Notes: generated from the letters alone by a model not told the origin. Counted from the stretch's first letter, positions 24,201-35,279 are shown. The stretch is 64,000 bases of DNA from Cyanophora paradoxa (GCA_004431415.1 QPMI01000148.1:41782-105781); one strand, 5' to 3'. Numbers and translations: made by a program.

Positions 24201-27200
24201 CCCCAGGTCTAAGTCTCACCCCTAGGACTGAAGCGGGTTCCTGTGGGCTAGGCGGGGAGGAGGGAGGGGGGGGGGGGGAGGGGGGGGGGGAGGGGGGGCG
24301 GTCCGAGGCTCCCCCAGTTGAGGAGCGAGGCTGCATCTAGGTCTCGATATCACTTCTAGGACCTAGACCTAGATGCAGGACCACCACCACCGACTGGCCC
24401 CGCCGCCCCGCCCCGCCCCGTCAGAGGCTCCGAGGCTCCAGAAACCCAGGATCTAGATCTCACCCCTAGGACTGGAGCGGGTTCCTGGGGGCAGCTCATA
24501 GGCGGCTCACTCCTAGATCTAGGGTTCCTCGGGCTCCTCTATGAAGCGGGTTCCTCGGAGGGGGGGGGGTCCCTGAAGCGGGTTCCTATATGAAGCGGCA
24601 TAGGTGGCATAGGATCTAGATCGAGATCTAGGAGCCCCGGAGGGCTCACCGATGATCCTAGATCCAGGCTTCCTCGGGCTCCTCTATGAAGCGGGTTCCT
24701 GTGGGCAAGGGGAGGGGCGCACGACCTTCCCCCCAGATCTAGATCTCTCGCCCCTTTCTCGGGGTCTCTCTCTCTCACGGGGCGCACCTGGACGGCGTCG
24801 TGCTGCATGAGGCGGCGGAACTCCTGCACGTCGTCCCTGCGCGCCCGGGCGGCCCTCAGGCGAGGGGGCCCCGAGGGAGATGATCATGAGCGGTCTAGAG
24901 GAGGATTTCCCGGCCTCGGGCGGCCGTCGGGCGGCCGGCCCTCGGATCAAGCGGATCACGCCGTCAGATCTAGCACAGAGTTATATCGGTGCGCAGCGCC
25001 TCAATCTAGCAATCAATCTCACGTCGTCGCTGCGCCGTCGGGCGGCCCGCCCTCAGGCGAGCCCCGCGCTCGAGGGCGCCGGAGCCGCTCTCTGGCATCG
25101 GGTCGGAGCCACCGCAGAGCCCCGCGCAAGGGCCGCCGCCGGTGTCGAGGGCGTTCTAGGTCGAGGGCCGGTGGGGAGGACCCGAGACGTTCTAGATCGA
25201 GGGCCGGTGGGGGAGGACCCGGCGCGCTCCTGAAGCTAAAGGAGCCCCGGGCCCGGGCCGGCGGGCGCACCACCGCCGTCCCGGCGCAGACTAGAGAGAT
25301 TTCTCTCGGCGCACCAGAGATTTCTCTCGGCCCTCCCCCTTTTCTATGAATCTTAAGCAACCGCGCACCACCTCGCGTTGGGGAGGACGTCGCGCTCCAT
25401 GAGCATCACGAAGCGCTCCGCCACCGTCTTCCCCACGCGCGCCTGCGGGAGGCTCTCCTCAGGGGCGGGTGCGGGAGGCTTAAGGGCTTATGGGTTCCGT
25501 CCTTATGCTCTTAAGCTTATGAAGCTTAGAAGCATAAGAGATTATGGGTCTCCGGCTAAGAAGCTTATGCGGCGGGGCCGGGGCCGGGGCCGCCGTCTTC
25601 CCCACGCGCGCCTGCCCGAGGCTCTCCTCAGAGGCCGGGGCCGGGGGGTTGAGAGGGGCGGGGGCCGGGCGGGGGCGGGGCCGGGACGGGGGGGGGGTAG
25701 GGTCTAAGAGCTAAGCCGAGATCCTCCGGCGGGGCCGGGGGGTACGGACGTAGCGGAGGTTGGCGAGGCGGACGACGGCGTTCATGAACTCCGGCAGCAC
25801 CTGCGCGGGGAAAGGCCGTTAGGTTTAGAAAGAGGAGAAGCGGCTTAGAAAGAAAGGAACGGAGGGGGAGGAGAAGCGGCTTAGTAGTTAAGTGGGAGGC
25901 GAGGCGGGGCGGAGGGTAGGAGGAAAGAAGCGGGGCGGCTTGGTAGCTCTGCTACGTTCAGGGAAGCGGCGGCGGGGCGGCGGCCTCCAGCAGCCTAGGG
26001 GGACGCGACCGGAGCCTAGGCCCGGGCGCTCGCCCATGATCCCGGGGGACGCGTCCTTTGGCGCCTTTAGGGCTCTAGAAGGAAAGGAGGAGAGGAGGAG
26101 AGGGTAATCCCGCTTAGTACCGGCGGACGATTCAAGGACGCGCACCATCGTCAGCTTGTTGTTTCCCTCCACCTCGATCGGGGCGCCCTGGGACGGGAAA
26201 CGGGTTCAGGGGGGGAAGAAGAGGAGGGGGGGGTACCGCACCGCGCGGGCCATGGACTCGACGAGGGCCTTGGGGGGGTCTTTGTTCGCCGAGATGAACA
26301 CGATGTTCACCTGAGAAAGGGTAGACGGGAGAACGGTCGTCAGGGCGGGTTCCCCTCCAGAAGAAGAACAATGGAGAAGGAGCAGGGCAGGGCAGGGAAG
26401 GGTTGGGTGAAAGGAACGGTCGTCAGGTGGGGCGGCCCAAAGTCCGAGCCTAGACATGAGCCCGCCTCGGACCGCCCGGACCCCAAAACCCGGCGACAGC
26501 CCAGCCTCAGCGCCCGAGCCCCTGCCAGGGGCGCGCCTTGGGGGTACAAACTAGATAAAGAGGAGGGCAGGGGGATACGAGGCCCGGCATCCAGTAAACC
26601 TCGGAACTAGGCTATCCCATACCCCTCCCAGGGGCGCGCCTTGGGGGCGGTGAGCTCGCGGCACAGCAGCTGGCAGTCCTGCACGAAGACGTCGAACTCT
26701 GAGGGGGGGGGGAGAAAGGAGATCAGGTGAGCGACATGCAGGCGGGGACGGTGGGGAGGCAGGGGTGCGGGTGTACCCCGCTTGTTGACCGTGTACATCT
26801 CCTCCCCGTCGACGCGCCGCGCCCGCACCGCGATCGCCTTCACCTGTACCCCCGCCGGCCGTGTCGGGGGTATGGGAGCGGAAGGAGGGGAGGGGTACAC
26901 GGGCCTTGGCGCCATCGAGGCGCGCGTAGTAGCGGAAGATGTTCCGTACGGGGATGTAGTACCTGGGGGGTACGGGTAAGGGGCCGGGGGGGGAAGAGTT
27001 GGGGAGGAAGGGGTACGGACTCTTTGTGGAACATGCCCCGCAGCTGCGCGGGAGGGCGAGCAGGGGTACAGTCATCAGGAACGGGGATGGAGCCGAAAAG
27101 GGGTACGGGCGCTCGCCTCGTTGAGCTCCTCGTGGGGCACGTACCCGGAGCGGGTCCGTACCGTCTCGTCTGCGGGGGTACGTCGTTGGAGGCGGTCACG

Positions 27201-28311
27201 GGGTGCGGGGAGGGGCCGCACCCATGCGAGCGAGGCGCCACATTTCGGGGAAGTCGTCTATGATCTTGCGGATGGGACGCGGCCTGCCCGCCCATCGCGC
27301 GCCGTCTCAGCGATCCCCGCGCAGCCTCGAGCGGGCGGGGCTGGCGCGCCGGGACTTGACGGGATCCAGGTCAGCGAGGCGGCGGGTGCGCGTGCGGACG
27401 AGCCCGCCAAAGTCCAGCGTCTGCCGCGGCTTCACCACTGCGCCGAAAGCGCTCAGCGGCCGGCGGCGCGCCCGGCGGGCGGCGGCGCTCGATCGGCGCC
27501 GGTCTAGTGGCTGGGACTGGCGGACCGGGATCCCAGAAGGGGCGGTCGCGACGGATATGCTCCACTGCACTGCCGAAGCTGTGCGAGGCGCGCGGGTCGC
27601 CGTCGTTGTACGCCAGGCACACCAGCAGCTGCTCCGCCCCATCCTGCGCCACGGCGCTCAGAGCAGGGCGGGGACGGAGCGGCCCGGGGCGCGCCCGGCG
27701 CGGACCTTCCACATGCGCTTGTTGAGGGCCATTTCGCCGTGGCGCAGGTACAGAGCGCCGTCGGCGTGCGGCGAGCCGGCGCCGCCGCGCAGCCGCATCG
27801 TCCGCAGCAGCCCGATCGACTCTGACACCGCCTGCGACTCTGCCGCCCCGCCCCGCCCCGCCCCGTGAGGCCCCGGCGGCCCCTGCTGGCCCGCGGCTCC
27901 TGGCGGGGCGCCGGGGCGGGGCGGGGCGCACGGGAGCTGCGGCGGCTGAGCTGAGCCGGTGCAGTCGCCGCGCGGAAGTCCGCCGGGAAGGCCGGCAGCG
28001 AGAGGGCGGCGGCGGCCCCGGCGGCCCCGGCGCCTCCGCCGCGCGCGTGAGCGTCAGCGCCGGCGCGGGCGGCGCGGCGGCCGCCCCGCGCGGAAGGGGC
28101 TCCCTGGGGCCGTCGCGGGCGCGGAGGGCGGCGCCGGCGGCTCCGGCGGCGCGTGGGAAGAGGCGGGCGGGAGGGCGGAGGCGGAGGCCGTTGGCGTGGC
28201 GGCCGCGGTGCTGGCGGAGCCCGCGCGGTCGTGGGAGGGGCCCGCGCTCGACGCTGCGACGTCGGCCGACGCCGCCGCACCGTCGGCAGGCGCGTCCTCC
28301 TCAGAAGCCAT
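18288..28311 (-). CDS. Large, finely split protein with repeated EF-hand-like 'PEF..A..R.A' modules (family not identified)
   Basis: Start MASEEDAPAD at 28311, then an Ala/Pro-rich leader, SIGLLRTMRLRGGAG and HGEMALNKRMWKV (about 27,705-27,850). Next are AEQLLVCLAYNDGDPRASHS (about 27,535-27,650), TLDFGGLVRTRTRRLADLD, IRKIIDDFPEMWRLARMG, RSGYVPHEELNE, RGMFHKES and NIFRYYARLDGAK. Downstream short exons give FDVFVQDCQLLCREL, NIVFISANKDPPKALVESMA, NNKLTMVRVL and LPEFMNAVVRLANLRYV, then VGKTVAERFVMLMERDVLP. A second set gives ISIREYLAMFSDLGLLQA, ALSQKDIQ, AFATSQADPVI and LPEFEEALLRCAVARHSFEQ (20,890-20,980). The last exon (18288-18428, IIRPRRANAPLLTSASILR) follows a CTCCGCAG acceptor and ends TAG. 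Exons are mostly 30-120 nt, with GTGCGCC donors and CTGAC motifs. The two similar module sets suggest internal duplication. Function unknown; whether it is one gene or two adjacent genes is not provable here. Confidence 0.68.
19411..19839. repeat. 37-bp perfect inverted repeat bracketing an exon
   Basis: The arm ATTCCCCTTGTCTTCAGCTA... at 19411-19447 is the exact reverse complement of 19803-19839. The 355 bp between them include the exon reading DPSEASEDEVIAV. It could be the terminal repeats of a fold-back element or a local inversion scar in the large minus-strand gene. Confidence 0.8.
20395..20660. repeat. Short diverged tandem repeats in an intron
   Basis: The phrases CCCTAAGGGATGCTGGGCCG and AAGGCCAAGGGGAGCCTAAG recur two or three times within about 270 bp. 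They lie within an intron of the large minus-strand gene. Confidence 0.6.
22738..22938. mobile_element. 161-bp fold-back (MITE-like) element with 39-bp perfect terminal inverted repeats
   Basis: Arms at 22758-22796 and 22880-22918 are perfect reverse complements (AGAGATAGCCTAAGGTGGCT...), separated by 83 bp. A 20-bp direct repeat CCGCGGGGAGAGGGGCGTCG flanks the element at 22738-22757 and 22919-22938. The element lies in an intron of the large minus-strand gene and would fold into a 39-bp RNA duplex when transcribed. Twenty bases is long for a DNA-transposon target duplication, so a local duplication is the alternative. Confidence 0.75.
23370..24720. repeat. Intron filled with degenerate copies of neighbouring exon/intron pieces
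   Basis: Fragments resembling the exon end RFLFER are seen at about 23,390, 23,640 and 23,800; only the last sits in a complete exon context (VVVDVRPTVRFLFER). The phrase GTCAGAGGCTCCGAGGCTCC recurs about four times between 23,875 and 24,440, and GAAGCGGGTTCC at least five times between 23,920 and 24,710. This points to repeated local duplication inside the gene. Confidence 0.6.
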
Positions 28312-28954
28312 CGCCAACGCCGCGCCGCCAACCTTCAGGAGCGGCGGCTTAGCTGCGCGCGGACTGGACGCTTCAGAGACTCCTACAAGAAGCAGCGCAC
28401 TCACTACGCAAGCGGGGTCTCCTGCTCAGAGGGCCGGTTGCGGGCGTCCTCGATTAGGCTCGCAAGCTGTCCCGTCACGTCGCATGCAAGCAGGCGGCCA
28501 TGAGATCTCAAACTTCCGAGATCACTCCGTCGGGCGTGTATACACCACACACGCGCGTACTCGCTCCGCCCGCAATTTCGCTGAGCGTTGAGCCGCTACC
28601 GCAGCCTCTGATTTGCAGGTCGGGCTGGCTTTGCTCAATTCAAGCAAGTGGCCTCTATTGCTGGGATGACGATCTCCTGCCGCCGGTGCTCCGCGTGAAA
28701 GTTGATGCAGCGTTAGTAAATGACTGTACCCTGGCGCTTCGTTCGCAGCTTCGGTTTTGGTCGTAGCAGGTGCGGAGGCTCGCTCGCTCGACCCACTAGC
28801 TCGCTCGAACAGATCCTTGCGCCGAGCAGCCAGCGCTTGCTTCGAGCCGCCAGCGCCAGGGGCCCCTGCTTGATTCCGCCCTGGGCCCCGCGGTGGCGGT
28901 GGCGAGGGCGCGCGCTCCCCGCGGCGCCCTTCTGCCGCTGACCGTCTCGCAGGC
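28312..28954. promoter_or_regulatory. Bidirectional 5' region of the large gene and LRR copy 1
   Basis: It separates the two divergent start codons by 643 bp. The part around 28,600-28,750 is nearly identical to 32,585-32,730 upstream of LRR copy 2 (shared words TTGCTCAATTCAAGCAAG and GATGACGATCTCCTGCCG). The last 40 bp (CTTCTGCCGCTGACCG...CGCAGGCATGG) form a conserved branch point plus CAG acceptor immediately before the LRR start codon in all four copies, so each LRR gene appears to have a 5'-UTR intron. Confidence 0.6.
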
Positions 28955-30123
28955 ATGGGCAGGGGCTGGATCCAGGCAGAGGGGAAGCTGGACCTGACGT
29001 ACGCGGGGCGAACGGAGTGGCCGGCGGCGGAGATCGCGCAAGCGGGACCGGAGAACATCCGCGTGCTCAACCTCGACGGGAACAGGCTCTTGCGTATCCC
29101 GGGCGCCGAGCTCGCCAAGCGAAGGAGAGGCTTTGGTTGCAGGACAACCGGCTTTCGGCGTTGCCGTCGGAGATCGGCCTCCTCGTCGCCCTGCAGAAGC
29201 TGATCGTGAGTGACAACCAGCTGACGGCGCTGCCGCCGGAGATCGGCCGCCTCGCCGCCCTGAAGGAGTTGTGTATCAACGGCAACCCCGTCGTGCTCTC
29301 GTTGCCGGAGTCCGTCCGGCGCGCCGTCAACAACAACTCCAATGTCGGCGACTCTGCTGGGGAAGCCCAGTGCGCCACCGTCGTGCCCTACCTCCGCTCC
29401 CTTCCCGTCCCCGCCCCCGCGGTGCGCTCCGCCGTGCGCGCCGCCCCCGCGCGCCGCCCCTCACTGCCCACCGCAGCCCGCCCCGCAACCCCCCGCCGCC
29501 CCGCCCGTCCCGCACCCCCCTGCCGCCTTCGCCCCTCCGGCCCCAGGTCCTCCCCCCCCTTCACTCCACCCGCCATCCCGACGCGGGCCGCAGCGGGAGG
29601 CGCCGCGGACGCTCCCCGGCCCCTGAAGGCGGTGGCGGGGCAGCTGGAGGCGGCGGCCGTGCGCCTGCGGGAGGAGGCGCGGGCCGCCGCCCTCGCCTCG
29701 GCGAGGGTGGAGGCCCTCGCGGCGGAGCGGGCGGAGGCGCGGGCGGAGCTCGAGGCGGCGGCGCAGCGCGAGCGGCGGGCGGCGGCGGAGGCGGCGGGAC
29801 TCCGTGGGCGGCTGGCGGAGGCGGAGGCCGCGCGTCTCCGGGCCGACGAGCGGCTGGCGCTGTACGAGGGCGGCAGCGCCGGTGGCGCGCCCGGCGGCCG
29901 GCCCTGGGGCGAGGCGGAGCTCGCGGCGGCGGCCGAGCGGCTGAAGGCGGCCCTGGCGCGCGTGGAGGAGCTGCGGATCGCTGCTGCGGATCCTGGCGGC
30001 GGCGCCACGCGTCGCAGCTCCAAACTCTTTGCTGCGCGGCGCCGCGAGTCGCAGCTCCGGTTCTGTTTACGGGCTCAGCCGTGTACGCGCACCCTCGCGC
30101 CGACCGTTTCTCTCTATAGCTAG
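28955..30123 (+). pseudogene. LRR-coiled-coil gene copy 1, frameshifted and lacking the RING finger
   Basis: It starts MGRGWIQAEGKLDL and shows the family signature GRTEWPAAEIAQAGPENIR, then LRRs of the form LP.EIG.L.AL..L...NQLTALPPEIG. After GAELAK about 7 nt are missing relative to the other copies, throwing the first LRR out of frame; the rest reads on in another frame (LWLQDNRLSALPSEIG...). Then follow Pro-rich sequence, an Ala/Arg/Glu-rich coiled coil (about 29,620-29,980) and the tail GGGATRRSSKLF. Compared with copy 2 about 240 bp that encode the RING finger are deleted near 29,990. The reading frame therefore ends in what is 3'-flanking DNA of copy 2. Probably a decaying paralogue. 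Confidence 0.75.
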
Positions 30124-30770
30124 ATCTGTGCTGCGCATGCAGCCTTCATTCTTAGCCCAACCCCTATAGCTACGCGCATCCTCGCGCCGGCTGCGTGCTG
30201 AGCTCCTTTCTGCAGGCTAGATCAGCGATGGCTAGTGGTCCCAGCCCGCCGCCGCCACTCTTTCCAACCTCATGTCTACGTATACTGCGCAAGTACGTCT
30301 GCAGTTCAAGTTCGAGTAGTTTGATTTCAATGTTCAGAGGTCGAGTTCAATTGCAAGCTGTTATAATGAAGAGCCAATACTAAAAGCTGTTACAATATTA
30401 ATTGAGAGCATTAAGGGTTACGATCGGGGCGCCACGAAGGGCCGTCCCGGCCCCGAAGGCCCTCCGCCCCGAAGGGAAGTCCTCGCCGGAGACACGAGGG
30501 ACTGAACTTCGGAAAGGCGTCCGAAGGAAGGGAGGGGGGGTGGAGGGGGGGGGGGGGTCGGCCCCGAAGGGATCGCTCCTTCGGGAGCCTCGGAGCCCGG
30601 CGCTTCGCCCTACCCCAGCGGACCCCTTCTAGATCTAGAAAGAGGGGGGGCCGAACGGGGGGGTGGGGAGAAAGGGGAATAGAGGATAGTATAGGATAGG
30701 ATACGGGCCCGCTCGCACAACCCGTCGACGTCTACATGAAGGCCCAAGCTATCCCGCTCTTGCTGAAGTA
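30000..30770. repeat. 3' flank shared with LRR copy 2 (unit A)
   Basis: From GGCGCCACGCGTCGCAGCTC to the junction near 30,770 this block matches 34,509-35,279 almost base for base, with a few small indels and a differing G-run. It carries no gene. It marks the tail of the duplicated unit. Confidence 0.85.
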
Positions 30771-32299
30771 GAAAACGCAGTACCCCGCTTGTTGACGGTG
30801 TACATCTCTTACCCGTAGACGCGCCGCACCCGCACGGCGATCGATCGCTCGCCATTACCTGTACCCCCGCCGGCCGGGTCAGGGGTGCGGGGGTCAGGGT
30901 GGGGGAAAGCAAAGGAAGGAGGGAAAGGAAACACGCACCTTGGCGCCCTCGAGGCGCGCGTAGAAGCGGAAGATGTTACCTGGGGGGTATGGGTGAGGGG
31001 CCGGGGGATACGAGAGTTGGGAAGAAAGGGGTACGGACTCTTTGTGGAACATGCCTCGCAGCTGCGCCGGAGGGCGAGCAGGGGTACAGGCATCAGGAAC
31101 GGGGATGGAGCTGAAAAGGGGTACGGGCGCTCGCCTCGTTGAGCTCCTCGTGGGGCACGTACCCGGAGCGGGTCCGTACCGTCTCGTCTGCGGGGGTACG
31201 TCGTTGGAGGCGGTCTCGGGGTGCGGGGAGGGGCCGCACCCATGCGAGCGAGGCGCCACATTTCGGGAAAGTCGTCTATGATCTTGCGGATGGGGCGCGC
31301 GCGGCTTGCCCGCCCCGCGCGCCCCGTCTCAGCGATCCCCGCGCGGTGCCGGGCGGGCGGGCGGGCGAGCGCGCCGGGCCTTGACGGGGTCGAGGTCGGC
31401 GAGGCGGCGGGTGCGCGTGCGGACGAGCCCGCCAACGTCCAGCGACTGCCGCGGCTTCACCGCTGCGCCCAAAGCGCTCAGCTTCCGGCGGCGGGACCGG
31501 CGCCTAAGCCTTTGAGCGGGCGGACCGGGGTCCCAGAAGGGGCGGCCGCGGCGGATGTGCTCCACGGCGCTGCCGAAGCTGTGCGAGGCGCGCGGGTCGC
31601 CGTCGTTGTACGCCAGGCACACCAGCAGCTGCTCCGCCCCGTCCTGCGCCGCAGCGATCAGAGCAGGACGGGGAGGGGGCGGCCCGGGGTGGGCCCGGCG
31701 CGGGCCTTCCACATGCGCTTGTTGAGGGCCATTTCGCCGTGGCGCAGGTACAGAGCGCCGTCAGCGTGGGGCGAGCCGGCGCCGCCGCGCAGCCGCATCG
31801 TCCGCAGCAGCCCGATCGACTCTGACACCGCCTGCGACTCTGCCGCCCCGCCCCGCCCCGCCCCGTGAGGCCCCGGCGGCCCCTGCTGGCCCGCAGCTCC
31901 TGGCGGGGCGGGGCGGGGCGGGGCGCACGGGAGCTGCGGCGGCTGAGCTGAGCCGGTGCGGTCGCCGCGCGGAAGTCCGCCGGGAAGGCCGGCAGCGAGA
32001 GGGGCGGCAGGGGCCCGGCGGCCCCGGCGCCTCCGCCGCGCGCGTGAGCGTCAGCGCCGGCGGGGGCGGCGCGGCGGCCGCCCCGCGCGGAAGGGGCTCG
32101 CTGGGGCCGTCGCGGGCGCGGAGAGCGGCGCCGGCGGCGAGTGGGAGGGGGAGGGCGGGAGGGTAGAGCCGGAGGCCGTTGGCGTGGCGGCCGCGGCGGC
32201 GGCGGAGCCCGCGCGGTCGTGGGAGGGGCCCGCGCTCGACGCTGCGACGTCGGCCGACGCCGCCGCACCGTCGGCAGGCGCGTCCTCCTCAGAAGCCAT
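30771..32299 (-). pseudogene. Truncated 5' copy (2) of the large minus-strand gene
   Basis: Exons matching the first third of the gene at 18-28 kb are present: start MASEEDAPAD at 32299, GDGALYLRHG-type and MALNKRMWKV exons, AEQLLVCLAYNDGDPRASHS, IRKIIDDFPEMWRLARMG, RSGYVPHEELNE and RGMFHKES. Similarity stops abruptly after the exon that in the full copy reads MYTVNKR. Here that exon has an in-frame TAA, and the sequence passes into CTGCGTTTTCTACTTCAGC at the unit junction. No downstream exons exist, so this is a 5' fragment, possibly still transcribed from the shared promoter. Confidence 0.8.
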
Positions 32300-33150
32300 C
32301 GCCAACGCCGCGCCGCCAACCTTCAGGAGCGGCGGCTTAGCTGCCCGCGGGCTGGGCGCTTCAGGGACGTCTACAAGAAGCAGCGCACTCACCGCGCGAG
32401 GGCTCCTGCTCAGGGCCGGTTGCCGGCGTTCTCGATAAGGCCCGCAAGCTGCCCCGTCACGCCGCGGGCAAGCAGGCGGCCATAAGATCTTCAACTTCCG
32501 AGATCACTCCGTCAGGCGTGTGTACACCACACACGCGCGTACTCGCTCCGTCCGCAAATTCGCTGAGCGTTGAGCCGCTATCGCGGGCCGGGCTGGCTTT
32601 GCTCAATTCAAGCAAGTGGCCTGAGCACTGGCCTCTATTGCTGCGATGACGATCTCCTGCCGCCGGTACTACGCGTGAAAGTTGATGCAGCGGGCAAACG
32701 ACTGTACCCTGGCGCTTCGTTCGCAGCAGCTCGCTGCGGTTCGCAACACTTCGCATGCGCAGCAGCGATATCGCCCGGCCCGCAGGGCCGCCGCGCGCGC
32801 TTGCTCCTCCTAGCGTTCTAGCTCCTAGCGTTCTAGCTCCTAGCGTCAAGCAGCGAGCGCCGGCTTCGAGCGGCCTAGGCCTGCAGAACTCTTGACCGCG
32901 CGGGCTCGGTCGCTTGCTGCGGCAAGGCGATCCATCGAAGGTGAGCGACGCCCTGGCGGGCACATAGGGCGATATCAAGCATCGCCGGGCTCCGGCGCCA
33001 TGACGACGATGATGACGTCGAAGTTGCATCCGAGTAAGTTTCGGGCTGAAGCCCAGAGCGGCCCAGCACTGGGGAACTTCGGAACGCCGATCGAGCGGGG
33101 CGGGGGCGCGCTCCCCGGGGGGCGCTTCTGCCGCTGACCGCCCCGCAGGC
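32300..33150. promoter_or_regulatory. Bidirectional 5' region of truncated copy 2 and LRR copy 2
   Basis: It matches the copy 1 region over much of its length. GGCAAGGCGATCC.TCGAAGGTGAG (about 32,922-32,945) recurs upstream of LRR copy 4 (about 50,158) and looks like a 5'-UTR exon end with a GTGAG donor. The matching acceptor is CGCTGACCGCCCCGCAG at the start codon. Confidence 0.55.
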
Positions 33151-34483
33151 ATGGTCAGGGGATGGATCCAGGCAGAGGGAAAGCTGGACCTTTGGGGGGA
33201 AGGGCGGACGGAGTGGCCGGCGGCGGAGATCGCGCGGGCGGGGCCGGAGAACATCCGCCACCTCGACCTCGACGGGAACAGGCTCACGAGCATCCCGGGG
33301 GCCGAGCTCGCCAAGCTGAGGAACCTGAAGCAGCTGTGGTTGAATCGCAACCAGCTGGCGGCGCTGCCGCCGGAGATCGACCGCCTCGCCGCCCTGGAAA
33401 AGCTGTGTTTGAACTGCAACCAGCTGACGCGGGCGCTGCCGCCGGAGATCGGCCGCCTCGCCGCCCTGCAAGTGCTGGGCGTGAGCGACAACCTGCTCAC
33501 ATCACTTCCGCCCGAGATCGGCCGCCTCTCTGCCCTGCAGACTCTGTACGTGGACGGCAACCCCGTCGTGGACTCGTGGCCGGAGCCCGTCCGCCGCGCT
33601 GTCGACCGGGGCGATGGTAAAGCCCAGTGCGCCGCCGTCGTGCCCTACCTCCGATCCCTCCTCGCCCCCACCCCCGCGGTGTGCCCCGCTGCGCACGCGG
33701 CTCCTGCTTTCCGCCCCTCACCCCCCGCTGCAGCCCGCCCCCGCCGCCCCGCCCGCCCCGCAACCCCCCGCCGCCCCCGCCCCTCCGGCCCCAGGTCCGT
33801 GCTTCCCCTTTCGGACTTCTCCCTCCAACCTCCCGACGCGGGCCGCAGCGGGAGCCGCCCCCGATTGCCCACTGCCCCTGGAGGCCTTTGCCGGGCAGCT
33901 GGAGGCGGCGGCCGCGCGGCTGCGGGAGGAGGCGCGGGCCGCCGCCCTCGCCGAGGCGCGGGCGGCGGCCCTCGCGGCGGAGCGGGCGGAGGCGCGGGCG
34001 GAGCTCGAGGCGGCGGCGCGGCGGGAGCGGCAGGCGGCGGCCGAGGCGGAGGCGCTGCGCGGGCGGCTGGCGGAGGCGGAGGCCGCGCGTCTCCGGGCCG
34101 ACGAGCGGCTGGCGCTGTACGAGGGCGGCAGCGCCGGTGGCGCGCCCGGCGGCCGGCCCTGGGGCGAGGCGGAGCTCGCGGCGGCGGCCGAGCGGCTGAA
34201 GGCGGCCTTGGCGCGCGTGGATGAGCTGCGGATCGCCGCGCGGGCCGCCGCGCTCAACCGATTCGAGTGCCCGGTGCGCTGCAGTCTGAGCCAGCGGCCG
34301 TTGGCCCGCTCGATGCTGGGCCGGCAGGTGTGCTGGGAGGAGAAGGAGCGGGGGGAGCGGCGGCTCCTGCACCCTTGCGGGCACGTCGTCTGCGCGGCCT
34401 GCGTCCAGCGGCTCGCTGACGGGGCGGGAACGTGTCCCATTTGCCGCGAGCCCTTCGGGGGGTCCGTCCCCATCTACGATTGA
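33151..34483 (+). CDS. LRR - coiled coil - RING finger protein (copy 2; probable E3 ubiquitin ligase)
   Basis: Start MVRGWIQAEGKLDLW follows the conserved CAG acceptor. The N-terminus has the family motif RTEWPAAEIARAGPENIRHL and six to seven LRRs (LDGNRLTSIPGAELAKL; LPPEIGRLAALQVLGVSDN; LRSL end at about 33,660), then the conserved NPVVDSWPEPVRRAVD. A short intron or splice in the Pro-rich linker (between about 33,675 and 33,880) moves to the second frame, which holds an Ala/Arg/Glu coiled coil (LEAAAARLREEARAAAL..., about 33,895-34,250). The C-terminus is HPCGHVVCAACVQRLADG and CPICREPF, a C3HC4-type RING with an irregular first Cys pair (CPVRC), and ends SVPIYD with TGA. RING proteins of this kind act as E3 ubiquitin ligases; the LRRs would select targets or ligands. 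This is the best-preserved RING member of the array. Confidence 0.85.
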
Positions 34484-34508
34484 GCGCCCTCGCGGTGCGG
34501 CGCCGGCG

Positions 34509-35279
34509 CGGCGCCACGCGTCGCAGCTCCGAACTCTTTGCTGCGCGGCGCCGCGAGTCGCAGCTCCGGTTCTGTTTGCGGGCTCAGCCGTGTGCGCGCA
34601 CCCTCGCGCCGACCGTTCCTCTCTAGATCTGTGCTGCGCATGCAGCCTTCATTCTTAGCCCCACCCCTATAGCTACGCGCATCCTCGCGCCGGCTGCGTG
34701 CTGTGCTCCTTGCTGCAGGCTAGATTAGCGATGGCTAGTGGTCCCAGCCCGCCGCCGCCACTCTTTCCAACCTCATGTCTACGTATACTGCGCAAGTACG
34801 TCTGCAGTTCAAGTTCGAGTAGTTTGATTTCAATGTTCAGACTCTGAGAGGTCGAGTTCAATTGCAAGCTGTTATAATGAAGAGCCAATACTAAAAGCTG
34901 TTACAATATTAATTGAGAGCATTAAGGGTTACGATCGGGGCGCCACGAAGGGCCGTCCCGGCCCCGAAGGCCCTCCCGCCCCGAAGGGAAGTCCTCGCCG
35001 GAGGCACGAGGGACTGAACTTCGGAAAGGCGTCCGAAGGAGAGGGGGGGGGGGTCGGCCCCGAAGGGATCGCTCCTTTGGGAGCCCGGCGCTGAGCGGAC
35101 CCCTTCTAGATCTAGAAAGAGGGGGGGCCGAACGGGGGAGTGGGTGGGGGGTTTGGGGGGGGGGGGGGGGGGGGGGGGGGAAGAAAGGGGAATAGAGGAT
35201 AGTATAGGATAGGATACGGGCCCGCTCGCACAACCCGTCGACGTCTTCATGAAGGCCCAAGCTATCCCGCTCTTGCTGA
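34509..35279. repeat. 3' flank shared with LRR copy 1 (unit B)
   Basis: Same block as 30,000-30,770. It ends with AAGCTATCCCGCTCTTGCTGA at 35,279. Here no truncated gene copy follows; unrelated DNA does. It includes a 26-base G run at 35155-35180. Confidence 0.85.

Noticed and set aside
33614-34483. A separate RING gene starting inside LRR copy 2
   Set aside because: The frame has no start context of its own. Its upstream part is the Pro-rich linker, and copy 1 joins LRR and coiled coil in one frame, so one spliced gene is more likely.
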